Source: Candidatus Roseilinea sp. (GTDB lineage: Bacteria > Chloroflexota > Anaerolineae > J036 > Brachytrichaceae). From it: DNA of 64,000 bases. A program made the translations under genes and the position numbers. The DNA lies in contig AP024676.1 of NCBI GenBank assembly GCA_025998955.1, forward strand, positions 806,001 to 870,000. The letters run 5' to 3'. Positions 56,940-64,000 of this stretch are shown here, piece after piece. The notes below the pieces were generated by a model that had not been told where the DNA came from, ran no database searches, and was given only the letters and a program-made list of their open reading frames with translations. Numbering within the stretch: position 1 is the first letter of the stretch; each line of letters starts with the position of its first letter.

Positions 56940-57057
56940 GCACGACTGAGCTGCTCGGCGCATTCATGGATTGAGCGCTTAGCCCCAGCCTGCCTTACGA
57001 ATCACCGACTAACTTACAATCTCCACAAAATTGCAACTTTCAAACCATGAAGTAGTA

Positions 57058-57873
57058 ATGAACACCCTGCTCGATAATCTCTTTCAAGTCCCGAAGCCGG
57101 TCATTGCTATGGTGCACTTTCCGCCATTACCGGGCACGCCCCTTTACGACGAAAAGCAAGGCATCGAAGGTATTCTGGAAGGCGTCTGGCGCGATGTCGG
57201 CGTGCTCCTAGAAGGCGGTGTGGACGGTCTTTTGTTCTGCAACGAAGGCGATCGCCCTTATGCGCTGCAGGCAGATTTCGAGGCCATCGCCGTCATGACC
57301 CGCGTGATCACCGAGACCGCACCGCGAGACCGTCCTTTCGGCGTGGATTTCCTCTGGGATCCTAAGGCGCCGCTGGCAATCGCCTTGGCGACAGGCGCCG
57401 CCTTTGTGCGCGAAGTGTTCACCGGCGTGTATGAGAGCGACATGGGGTTGTGGAACACGAACCCGGCGGCCATGTTGCGATATCGCCGCAACATCGGAGC
57501 AAATCACATCAAAGTCTTCTACAACATCACCCCGGAATTCGCCTCACCGATCGGGCGACGGACGGTCGGGCAGGTGGCGCGCAGCGCCGTCGTCTCTTCG
57601 CTGGCCGATGCCTTGTTGGTCTCTGGGCCGATGGCCGGCGCCGAGCCGGACGTCAACCATCTGCGCGAAGCCAAAGAGGCAACCGGCGGACAGGTGCCGG
57701 TGCTTCTCAACACCGGTGCGCGCGTGGAGAACATCCGCCAGTTCCTTCGCGTTGCCGATGGCGTCATCGTAGGCTCCGGCCTCAAAGTGGACGGCTACAC
57801 CTGGAATCCCGTGGATGCCGCGCGCGTCAGGTCGTTCATGGAAGTCGTTCGCGATACCCGTAGAAATCTTTAA
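57058..57873 (+). CDS. BtpA/SgcQ-family protein
   Basis: A 271-residue TIM-barrel protein with KPVIAMVHFPPLPGTP at the N-terminus, EGGVDGLLFCNEGDRPY, PFGVDFLWDPKAPLAIALATGAAFVREVFTGVYESDMGLW and ADGVIVGSGLKVDGYTWNPVD, all matching the BtpA family. BtpA is linked to photosystem I stability in cyanobacteria; in other bacteria members sit in sugar or nucleoside gene sets and the function is not settled. Here it is followed 12 nt later by ccmA, which may be a coincidence of spacing. Confidence 0.88.
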   Translation: MNTLLDNLFQVPKPVIAMVHFPPLPGTPLYDEKQGIEGILEGVWRDVGVLLEGGVDGLLFCNEGDRPYALQADFEAIAVMTRVITETAPRDRPFGVDFLWDPKAPLAIALATGAAFVREVFTGVYESDMGLWNTNPAAMLRYRRNIGANHIKVFYNITPEFASPIGRRTVGQVARSAVVSSLADALLVSGPMAGAEPDVNHLREAKEATGGQVPVLLNTGARVENIRQFLRVADGVIVGSGLKVDGYTWNPVDAARVRSFMEVVRDTRRNL

Positions 57874-57885
57874 ACTGTCGCTTCC

Positions 57886-58581
57886 ATGACCGTTCTGCTC
57901 TCCGCTGAGAACATCGGCAAGCTATACGGGTTGCGTCCTGTGCTACGCGGCATCTCACTCGACGTCGCGCGCGGCGAGTTCGTCGCCATCCTGGGCGCCA
58001 ACGGCGCCGGCAAAACGACGCTGCTACGCATCCTCGCCACGCTCACCCGACCCAACAGCGGCGCGCTCACCATCGGCGGGATAGACGCGCTGGCGCATCC
58101 CGACCGTGCGCGCGCCTGCATCGGACTGGTGTCGCACCAATCGCTGATCTACCCCGACCTCACCGCGCGCGAGAACCTGGAGTTCTACGGGCACATGTAC
58201 GCCGCAACGGACCTTCCGACGCGCATCGAGGAGGCGCTGCGGCGCGTCAACCTTTGGCAGCGCCGTGACGACCTGGCACGCACCTTCTCGCGTGGCATGA
58301 TCCAGCGATTGACCATCGCCCGCGCCATCTTGCACGATCCACCGCTGCTCTTGCTGGATGAGCCGTTCACCGGCCTCGATCAGGCGTCGGCCGCCAATCT
58401 ATCCGCGCTGCTGCGCGAAGCCGCGCTGGGCGACCGCGCCGTGGTGATGGCCACGCACGAGCTGAGTCGCAGTTTGGATGGCGTGACATGCGCGCTGATC
58501 CTGAAAGGCGGGCGCATCGCTCATGAGCTTCATCACGACATCACTGCCGAGGCATTGACTGCCCTCATGGCCGACGCTTGA
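57886..58581 (+). CDS. ccmA: Heme exporter ATP-binding protein CcmA
   Basis: A 231-residue ABC ATPase with Walker A GANGAGKTT, a Q-loop, signature TFSRGMIQRL (SRG in place of SGG), Walker B LLLLDEPFTGLD and an H-loop THE. With CcmB it drives heme-handling for cytochrome c maturation. The atypical signature is common in CcmA. ATG at 57886; the next gene is 8 nt downstream. Confidence 0.87.
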   Translation: MTVLLSAENIGKLYGLRPVLRGISLDVARGEFVAILGANGAGKTTLLRILATLTRPNSGALTIGGIDALAHPDRARACIGLVSHQSLIYPDLTARENLEFYGHMYAATDLPTRIEEALRRVNLWQRRDDLARTFSRGMIQRLTIARAILHDPPLLLLDEPFTGLDQASAANLSALLREAALGDRAVVMATHELSRSLDGVTCALILKGGRIAHELHHDITAEALTALMADA

Positions 58582-58589
58582 CCACAACC

Positions 58590-59264
58590 ATGCGCACCGC
58601 CATACGCCAGATCGCCGCCATCATTCGCAAAGACATGCTGCTGGAGCTGCGCACGCGCGAGTCCACCACGGCGATGGTGGTGTTCGCCGTGATGGCTATC
58701 GTCATGTTCAACTTTGCCCTGCGGCTGCGCGTGGATACCTTTCGCCCACTCACACCCGGCGTGCTCTGGGTGACGCTGGTGTTTGCCGGCACGTTGGGGC
58801 TGTCGCGCTCGATGTCGTCCGAGCAGATCAACCAGTGCATAGATGGGCTATTGCTGGCGCCGTGCGACCGCAGCATGATCTTCGCCGGCAAGGCCATCGC
58901 CAACGCCATCTTCACGCTGGCCGTCGCGCTGCTGGTCACGCCGATCATGGCCATCCTGTTCGACGAAACGCTCATGCAACCGGGCGTGTGGCTGGTCGTG
59001 CTGCTCGGCGTGATCGGCTACGCGGGCGCCGGCACGCTGATCGCGACGATGGCCGCCAGCACCCGCGCCCGCGAGGTGTTCTTGCCCATCCTGCTGTTCC
59101 CGCTTGCGCTGCCGTTGCTGGTCGCGGCCGTGATCGCCACATCGGGCTTCCTCGACCGGCTGCCGCTCGGCGAATTTGCAGCCTGGATCGGCATCGAGCT
59201 GGCCTTCATCGTCATCTTCTGGACGGCGGGCACGTTGCTGTTCGAGTATCTGGTGGAAGGATGA
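58590..59264 (+). CDS. ccmB: Heme exporter membrane protein CcmB
   Basis: A 224-residue protein with six membrane helices: IRKDMLLELRTRESTTAMVVFAVM, TLGLSRSMSSEQINQCIDGLLLAPCDRSMIFAGKAIAN and GTLIATMAASTRAREVFLPILLFPLALPLLVAAV, which are characteristic of CcmB. ATG 58590 is preferred over an upstream TTG that overlaps the ccmA stop. ccmC and the rest of the Ccm set are not downstream. Confidence 0.87.
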   Translation: MRTAIRQIAAIIRKDMLLELRTRESTTAMVVFAVMAIVMFNFALRLRVDTFRPLTPGVLWVTLVFAGTLGLSRSMSSEQINQCIDGLLLAPCDRSMIFAGKAIANAIFTLAVALLVTPIMAILFDETLMQPGVWLVVLLGVIGYAGAGTLIATMAASTRAREVFLPILLFPLALPLLVAAVIATSGFLDRLPLGEFAAWIGIELAFIVIFWTAGTLLFEYLVEG

Positions 59265-59296
59265 GGACTGCCTCAGCTTACGCGATAATGCCAGGC

Positions 59297-60583
59297 ATGA
59301 AAGAGCGACCGTATTGGTCCGACACCGTCGCGCCTTTCTCGCCCACGCCACATGACTTCCCCGCACGCGTGGACGTTGCCATCGTCGGCAGCGGCTATAC
59401 GGGGTTATCCGCCGCGCGCGAGCTGGCACGCCGCGGCGCGCGCGTCGCTGTGCTAGAAGCGAACGCAATAGGCTGGGGGGCCAGCTCACGCAACGGTGGC
59501 ATGGTGCTCACCGGTCTCAAATCCAGCGCCGGCGCGCTGGTCAAGCGCTTCGGGATGGAGACGGCGCGCGCGCTGTTTTGCGCATCGCTCGACGCGATCA
59601 ACTACGTCGAGCACGTCGTCAGCGAGGAAAGCATCGCCTGCGACTTGCGACGCTGCGGCCACCTCGAGCTGGCCTACAAACCCGGCCACTTCGTCGGCTT
59701 CATCCGCGAGGCGGAGCTGCTGCAGAAACACTTCCAGCACCCGGTGCGCCTGGTGGACAAAGCGCATCTAGGCGATGAGATTGAGACTGACCTATATCAT
59801 GGCGGGCTGGTGGACGAGGCGAGCGCCGGGCTGAATCCCGCGCAGTATGCTGTTGGCTTAGCCCAGGCCGCCGAACGTGCCGGAGCGGAGCTGTTCGAGA
59901 ACGCCCGCGTGACGCACATTGAGCATGACGCTGCAGGCACGGGTTTCGCAGTGACTACTGCGCGCGGCAAGCTGCATGCCGATCAAGTCGTGATCGCCAC
60001 CAACGGCTACACCGATCGCCTCGTCCCCTGGTTGCAGCGCCGGATCATCCCAATCGGCTCCTACATCATCGCCACCGAGCCGTTGCCGCCGGAACTGGCG
60101 CAGCGGGTCAGCCGACATCGGCGCATGATGTTCGACTCGAAGAACTTCCTCTACTACTTCCGCCTTTCAGCCGACAATCGCATGATCTTCGGCGGACGGG
60201 CCAGCTTCATGCCCGCCAATTCCAACACGGTGCGCGAGAGTGCCGGCATGTTGCGGCGCGGCCTAGTGGAGGTGTATCCCCAGCTCAGGGATGTCTCGAT
60301 CGAGTATGCCTGGGGCGGCACGCTGGGATTCACGTTCGACTTGCTGCCGCACGGCGGGACGACAGCCGACGGCATACACTATGCGCTGGGATGCGGCGGC
60401 CACGGCGTGGCGTTGCTTTCTTACCTGGGCGCATGCGTCGCACAACGCGTCGCTGGCCAGCGCATCGAGAATCCGCTTTTCACCCTACCCTTCCCCACGG
60501 CGCCGGCCAACCTCTACGACGGCAACCCTTGGTTTTTGCCGCTGGCCGGGCTGTACTACCGGCTGCTCGATGCAATCCGTTGA
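59297..60583 (+). CDS. FAD-dependent amino acid oxidoreductase (DAO family)
   Basis: A 428-residue flavoenzyme of the DAO/glycine oxidase-like group. Rossmann VAIVGSGYTGLSAARELARRGARVAVLEA, WGASSRNGGMV, VVIATNGYTDRLVPWL, and a C-terminal YALGCGGHGVALLSYLGA that completes the FAD site. The amine or amino acid substrate is unknown. ATG 59288 is an equally possible start. Overlaps the chrA gene by 14 nt. Confidence 0.87.
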   Translation: MKERPYWSDTVAPFSPTPHDFPARVDVAIVGSGYTGLSAARELARRGARVAVLEANAIGWGASSRNGGMVLTGLKSSAGALVKRFGMETARALFCASLDAINYVEHVVSEESIACDLRRCGHLELAYKPGHFVGFIREAELLQKHFQHPVRLVDKAHLGDEIETDLYHGGLVDEASAGLNPAQYAVGLAQAAERAGAELFENARVTHIEHDAAGTGFAVTTARGKLHADQVVIATNGYTDRLVPWLQRRIIPIGSYIIATEPLPPELAQRVSRHRRMMFDSKNFLYYFRLSADNRMIFGGRASFMPANSNTVRESAGMLRRGLVEVYPQLRDVSIEYAWGGTLGFTFDLLPHGGTTADGIHYALGCGGHGVALLSYLGACVAQRVAGQRIENPLFTLPFPTAPANLYDGNPWFLPLAGLYYRLLDAIR

Positions 60584-61745
60584 CACTGAAGCACAGCACG
60601 CGATACTGCGACGCCAAGCGCTGTTGCGAATCGCTGCCTATTTCACCCGGTTGGGCTTCATCGGCTTCGGTGGGCCGCCGGCGCACATCGCCCTGATGCG
60701 CGCGGATCTGGTGGACCGGCGCAGGTGGGTGAGCGCCGAGCAGTTCAACGACGACCTGTCCGTTGCCAACCTGCTGCCCGGCCCCACCTCAACCGAAATG
60801 GCAATCTACCTCGGCCACCGGCTGGGCGGCGTAGCCGGCGCGATCATCGCCGGCGTGTGCTTTATCCTACCGGCGTTCTTCATCGTGCTCGCCCTCTCGG
60901 TCATCTACGTCAACCTGGGCACGCTCGACGTCATTGAAGAGATGCTCTATGGTGTCAAGCCTGTGGCTTTGGCGCTGATCATCAGCGGAACGGTGCAGCT
61001 CGGACGACCGATGCTGACAGGCTGGCGCGAATGGTTGCTCCTCTTCCTCTCGATCGCTGCGGTGCTCTCCGGCCAGCTGGACGTGCTGCTCCTCTTTGTC
61101 CTGGCGGGTCTGGCGCTGCTCATCATCAGCGGCGCGTGGCGATCCCTCGCGCCACTGGGTACTGCACTGCCTGCTGAATCGGTGGCGCAGTTCACGCTGC
61201 TCACAACTTCAACCGATCCAGGATTGCTCGCCCAGGTGTTCTTGCACTTCCTCAAGATCGGCGCAGTGATCTACGGCGGCGGGTTCGCGCTGGTCGGCAT
61301 CCTGCAACAAGAGGTGGTGCGCAACCTGGGCTGGATCACACAGGAGCAGTTGCTGGACGGCATTGCCCTCGGCCAAAGCACGCCCGGCCCGGTGTTCACG
61401 ACTGCAACGTTCGTAGGGTATCTGGTAGCAGGCCTCCCCGGCGCGGTGCTGGCGACGATCGGCATTTTTACGCCGGCGTTCGTCTTTGTGGTCCTGGAGC
61501 GAAGGTTTCTAGGCCATCTGCGCACGCACCGCAGTGTTCAGCGCTTCTTGTGCGGGGTGAACATCGCGGTCGTGGCGACTATTACCGTGGCTGCGGCGCA
61601 GCTTTCGCACAGCGCGTTGGTGGATTGGGTGACGGTCGGCATCGGGTTGGCCTCGCTCGTCGCGCTGCGACGCTTCAAGCTGGACGCCGCCTGGTTGGTG
61701 GGCGCCGGCCTGGTCGTTGGGGTCATTCGATGGCTAGGATTTTGA
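60570..61745 (+). CDS. chrA: Chromate transporter ChrA (long, two-domain form)
   Basis: A 391-residue membrane protein with two CHR repeats. Each carries the family signature: YFTRLGFIGFGGPPAHIALM with LLPGPTSTEMAIYLGHRLGG in the first half, and FLKIGAVIYGGGFALVGILQQEVV with GQSTPGPVFTTATFVGYLVAG in the second. Probably extrudes chromate or another oxyanion. Its start lies inside the FAD oxidoreductase gene; its last 23 bp overlap greA on the other strand. Confidence 0.93.
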   Translation: MQSVDTEAQHAILRRQALLRIAAYFTRLGFIGFGGPPAHIALMRADLVDRRRWVSAEQFNDDLSVANLLPGPTSTEMAIYLGHRLGGVAGAIIAGVCFILPAFFIVLALSVIYVNLGTLDVIEEMLYGVKPVALALIISGTVQLGRPMLTGWREWLLLFLSIAAVLSGQLDVLLLFVLAGLALLIISGAWRSLAPLGTALPAESVAQFTLLTTSTDPGLLAQVFLHFLKIGAVIYGGGFALVGILQQEVVRNLGWITQEQLLDGIALGQSTPGPVFTTATFVGYLVAGLPGAVLATIGIFTPAFVFVVLERRFLGHLRTHRSVQRFLCGVNIAVVATITVAAAQLSHSALVDWVTVGIGLASLVALRRFKLDAAWLVGAGLVVGVIRWLGF

Positions 61746-62208
61746 AGACGGTCACGCCAGCGGGTGTCACCACGCGCACCTTTGCCCCCACGCGCTTGCC
61801 GATCAACGCCTGACCCAAGGGCGAGGCGTTCGAGATCTTGCCGTGCATCGGATCGGCTTCTGCGACGCCGACGATCTGGAAGGTCTCTTGGTCGTCGAAG
61901 CCGTCCTCGACCACCGTGACGCGGCTGCCCATGCGCACTTCTCCCTGGTCGTTGGTTGTCTCGTCGAGGATGATGCTATCGGCCAGCATACGCTCAAGGG
62001 CCAAGATGCGCCCCTCGAGAAAGCCTTGCTCCTCTTTGGCTGCCGCGTAGTCCGCATTCTCCGACAAGTCGCCCTGCTGGATCGCGAAACGCAGACGCTC
62101 TGCCAGCTCAGGGCGCTTCACATCGCGCAAGTAGGCCAACTCGTCGCGCAGCTTTTGCGCGCCTTCAGGAGTGAGATAGGTCTTGCTCGAATCGTGCGGG
62201 CTGGACAT
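61723..62208 (-). CDS. greA: Transcription elongation factor GreA
   Basis: A 161-residue factor that stimulates cleavage of backtracked RNA by RNA polymerase. N-terminal coiled coil with YLTPEGAQKLRDELAYLRDVKRPELAERL and the acidic tip DLSENADYAAAKEEQ; C-terminal FKBP-like domain with SPLGQALIGKRVGAKVRV. ATG 62208 gives normal length; the frame extends upstream without family sequence. Confidence 0.96.
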   Translation of the reverse strand: MSSPHDSSKTYLTPEGAQKLRDELAYLRDVKRPELAERLRFAIQQGDLSENADYAAAKEEQGFLEGRILALERMLADSIILDETTNDQGEVRMGSRVTVVEDGFDDQETFQIVGVAEADPMHGKISNASPLGQALIGKRVGAKVRVVTPAGVTVFKILAIE

Positions 62209-62369
62209 GGCCGAAATTTTACCCGACCGAGGCCGGGCGCAGACGTATTCGCTAGGGCGCGCTCTGCTCCATTCACGGGTATATCTAGGCGCGGCACGGA
62301 GTCCGCGCCCTGCCATGCAAATTTTGCCTCCTCTGCACGAATGCACCCACGTGGTGCACAATCTGCACA

Positions 62370-63101
62370 ATGGAAATCGCAGGATCAGTCGTCCTCATCA
62401 CCGGCGCCGCACAGCGTGTCGGACGTGCCTTGGCGCTCGACCTGGCCGAGCGTGGTGCGCATATCGCGTTCAGCTACTACCTGGAAAGTGAGCCGTGGCG
62501 CGACACGGCAGAGGCGATTGAGCGCCTGGGCGTGCGCAGCTTAGCCATGCGGGCCGATGTAACCCAGGCCGGCGACGTGCGCGCGTTGGCGCAAGCCGTG
62601 CTACAGCACTTCGGGCGTGTAGATGTCCTCATCAACAATGCGTCCATCTGGCTGAAGAAACCGGCGCTCGAGATCAGCGAGGCAGAGTGGGACGCGGAGA
62701 TGAACCTGAACGTCAAAGCGCCGTTCATGATGGCGCAAGCCATCGCGCCGCACATGATCGCACGAGGTTGCGGCCTAATCATCAACATCACCGACCTATC
62801 GGCATTCCAGACCTGGCCGGGCTATGCTCATCACTCGGCCAGCAAGGCCGCGCTGGTAGCGCTCACAAAGGTGTTGGCGCTGGAGTGGGCGCCGCAGGTG
62901 CGCGTGAACGCCATCGCGCCCGGCACCGTCCTGCTGCCGGACGACGCCGACGACGCCAAACGGCAGTGGGCAATTGAAAAGTCCGCCCTCAAACGCATCG
63001 GCTCGCCGGAGGATGTCGCACGCACGGTGCGTTACCTGATCGAAGAGGATTTCGCCACCGGCGCGGTGTATTTCGTGGATGGCGGGCGGTCGCTGGTCTA
63101 A
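62370..63101 (+). CDS. SDR-family protein with His at the usual catalytic Tyr position
   Basis: A 243-residue SDR resembling FolM/pteridine-reductase-like members: TGAAQRVGRALALDLAERGAHI, INNASIW and RVNAIAPGTVLLP. The catalytic segment reads YAHHSASKAAL, placing His where the Y of Y-x-x-x-K would be; the Lys is kept, and a Tyr sits three residues earlier. Activity may be altered, or the Tyr may be used from a shifted position. Its stop overlaps the convergent glycosyltransferase gene by 4 bp. Confidence 0.85.
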   Translation: MEIAGSVVLITGAAQRVGRALALDLAERGAHIAFSYYLESEPWRDTAEAIERLGVRSLAMRADVTQAGDVRALAQAVLQHFGRVDVLINNASIWLKKPALEISEAEWDAEMNLNVKAPFMMAQAIAPHMIARGCGLIINITDLSAFQTWPGYAHHSASKAALVALTKVLALEWAPQVRVNAIAPGTVLLPDDADDAKRQWAIEKSALKRIGSPEDVARTVRYLIEEDFATGAVYFVDGGRSLV

Positions 63102-63877
63102 GCGCCTCGCCCATCCTGCTCCCGCCACATGCGCGCCAGCCGACGGTACATGTCGAAGTTGTAATACGCCATCAGCGCGCTCAGGCGCAGACCATGCCAG
63201 CCATCGCGATAGCCGCGCAAAGTGAAGAACCGCCGACGAAACTCGCGCAGCGGCTGCAGCACAAAGTTGCGCCGCTTGGGTCGAATGCCCTGCTTGAACA
63301 GGATGCCGGCGTCGTATTCGGCATACTTGCGTTGTTTGATGTGGAATTGCGCGACGGTGTCGTAGTTGTAATGGATCAACGCGGTGCGTAGGTAGCCCAT
63401 GGGGCCGTCATGCTGCGCCACCTCATGCACCTCGCGGCGCGGGTCGAAGCAAGCGCGACCGACGCGAAACAACCGCGCCTGGTGATCGGGGTGCCAGCCG
63501 GCGCCCAGCGTGAGCCGGCCGAACAGATAGTTCTGCCGGGGCACGGCGTACACATCGCACCGCGGCGCAGCAATCACCGCGCGAATTTCTTCGCCCAGTG
63601 CCTGCGGACAGCGCTCGTCCGCATCTATGAAGAACACCCATTCGCTCTCGACCGAGTCTAGCGCAGCGTTGCGCTGTTGCGCGTAGTTCTCGAAGGGATG
63701 TCGAATCACTTGCGCGCCGGCCTGCTCAGCGAGCGCCACGGTAGCATCAGTGCTGAAAGAGTCGAACACGACGCGCGCGTCTGCCCAAGCCAGTGTCTCT
63801 AAACATGCGCGAATGTGCCGCTCCTCGTTCAACGTGAGTATGACAGCACTGACGCGAGGCGACGAAGCAGCGCTCAT
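63098..63877 (-). CDS. Family 2 glycosyltransferase
   Basis: A 259-residue GT-A glycosyltransferase with VSAVILTLNEERHIRACLETL, VVFDSFSTDATVALAEQAGA, ENYAQQRNAAL, WVFFIDADERCP (DxD metal site) and a C-terminal basic region. It resembles the WaaE/KdtX-like group that adds sugars to lipid-linked cores. Start MSAASSPRVSAV at 63877. Single gene; neighbours do not clarify the acceptor. Confidence 0.88.
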   Translation of the reverse strand: MSAASSPRVSAVILTLNEERHIRACLETLAWADARVVFDSFSTDATVALAEQAGAQVIRHPFENYAQQRNAALDSVESEWVFFIDADERCPQALGEEIRAVIAAPRCDVYAVPRQNYLFGRLTLGAGWHPDHQARLFRVGRACFDPRREVHEVAQHDGPMGYLRTALIHYNYDTVAQFHIKQRKYAEYDAGILFKQGIRPKRRNFVLQPLREFRRRFFTLRGYRDGWHGLRLSALMAYYNFDMYRRLARMWREQDGRGA

Positions 63878-63909
63878 CTTCGCATCAGTGTAGCATGGTC
63901 GCTGCGTGC

Positions 63910-63915
63910 TATACT
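63910..63915 (+). promoter_or_regulatory. Possible -10 element for tRNA-Cys
   Basis: TATACT, 10 nt upstream of the mature tRNA 5' end. No clear -35 was found at 16-18 nt spacing. Confidence 0.35.
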
Positions 63916-63925
63916 TCCCCTACGC

Positions 63926-63997
63926 GGCGACGTGGCCAAGTGGTAAGGCAAGGGTCTGCAAAACCCTGATGCGTGGGTTCGATTCCCACCGTCGCCT
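63926..63997 (+). tRNA. trnC: tRNA-Cys (anticodon GCA)
   Basis: A complete cloverleaf: acceptor stem GGCGACG/CGTCGCC with a discriminator T (U73, a cysteine identity base), D arm GCCAAGTGGTAAGGC, anticodon stem AGGGT/ACCCT with loop CTGCAAA (anticodon GCA at 63958-63960), and T arm GTGGGTTCGATTCCCAC. CCA is not encoded. Confidence 0.97.
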
Positions 63998-64000
63998 CTC

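Overview
The window is a GC-rich bacterial chromosome segment, densely packed on both strands. The gene content points to the phylum Chloroflexota, possibly an Anaerolineae-like lineage: Tat/lipobox solute-binding proteins with long Ala/Pro/Thr linkers, an auracyanin-like cupredoxin, riboflavin-transporter-like RibXY genes, a CcmAB pair, and TIR proteins with effector-associated domains. This is inference from protein families; no rRNA is present.

Layout. (1) 1-10.9 kb: a remnant of a REP-associated transposase, then a complete type I-B CRISPR-Cas locus on the + strand (csx15-like, cas8b1 with a nested cas11b, cas7, cas5, cas3, cas6, cas1, cas2, cas4), a leader with a promoter, and an array of 12 repeats and 11 spacers followed by one decayed repeat. 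(2) 10.9-18.1 kb: aminotransferase, a membrane protein with an effector-associated domain, HflX, a site-2 protease, a LOG-family protein, and a minus-strand EAD-TIR-FGE protein. (3) 18.1-24.3 kb: palindrome-rich spacer, an enolase-superfamily dehydratase, a proline-racemase-family enzyme, a DtxR-type regulator with a clear promoter/operator driving a P1B-4 metal ATPase, and rpsT. (4) 24.4-34.5 kb: two membrane proteins, then a minus-strand set: an IclR-PPOX fusion regulator with a RibXY-like uptake pair, a luciferase-like oxidoreductase, a hydroxyacid dehydrogenase, a Gfo/Idh oxidoreductase and a sugar isomerase. (5) 34.6-46.8 kb: IclR regulator, sugar ABC importer (SBP plus two permeases), a second enolase-superfamily enzyme, a Sat-CysC fusion, ROK sugar kinase, isomerase, a GH30-like lipoprotein and a photolyase. 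(6) 46.8-64 kb: carB, a peptide-type ABC importer without ATPases, a cupredoxin lacking its histidines, isomerase, SDR, BtpA, CcmAB, FAD oxidoreductase, ChrA, GreA, a second SDR, a glycosyltransferase and tRNA-Cys.

Two repeat classes cut across the whole window. One is REP/BIME-like palindromes, some sharing the same core sequence and probably linked to the transposase remnant. The other is degenerate tandem heptanucleotide arrays. These sit in intergenic gaps against start codons and also lie inside reading frames: two clear arrays and one more insertion of the same kind in carB, one in the photolyase, and weaker ones in cas1 and cas2, where they add extra peptide segments without breaking the frame.

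The most interesting items are the nested Cas11b start, the IclR-PPOX/RibXY-like cluster (a possible FMN-sensing protein regulator of flavin uptake), the heptamer arrays inside genes, the EAD/TIR/FGE protein, the metal-efflux operator, and the cupredoxin without histidine ligands.
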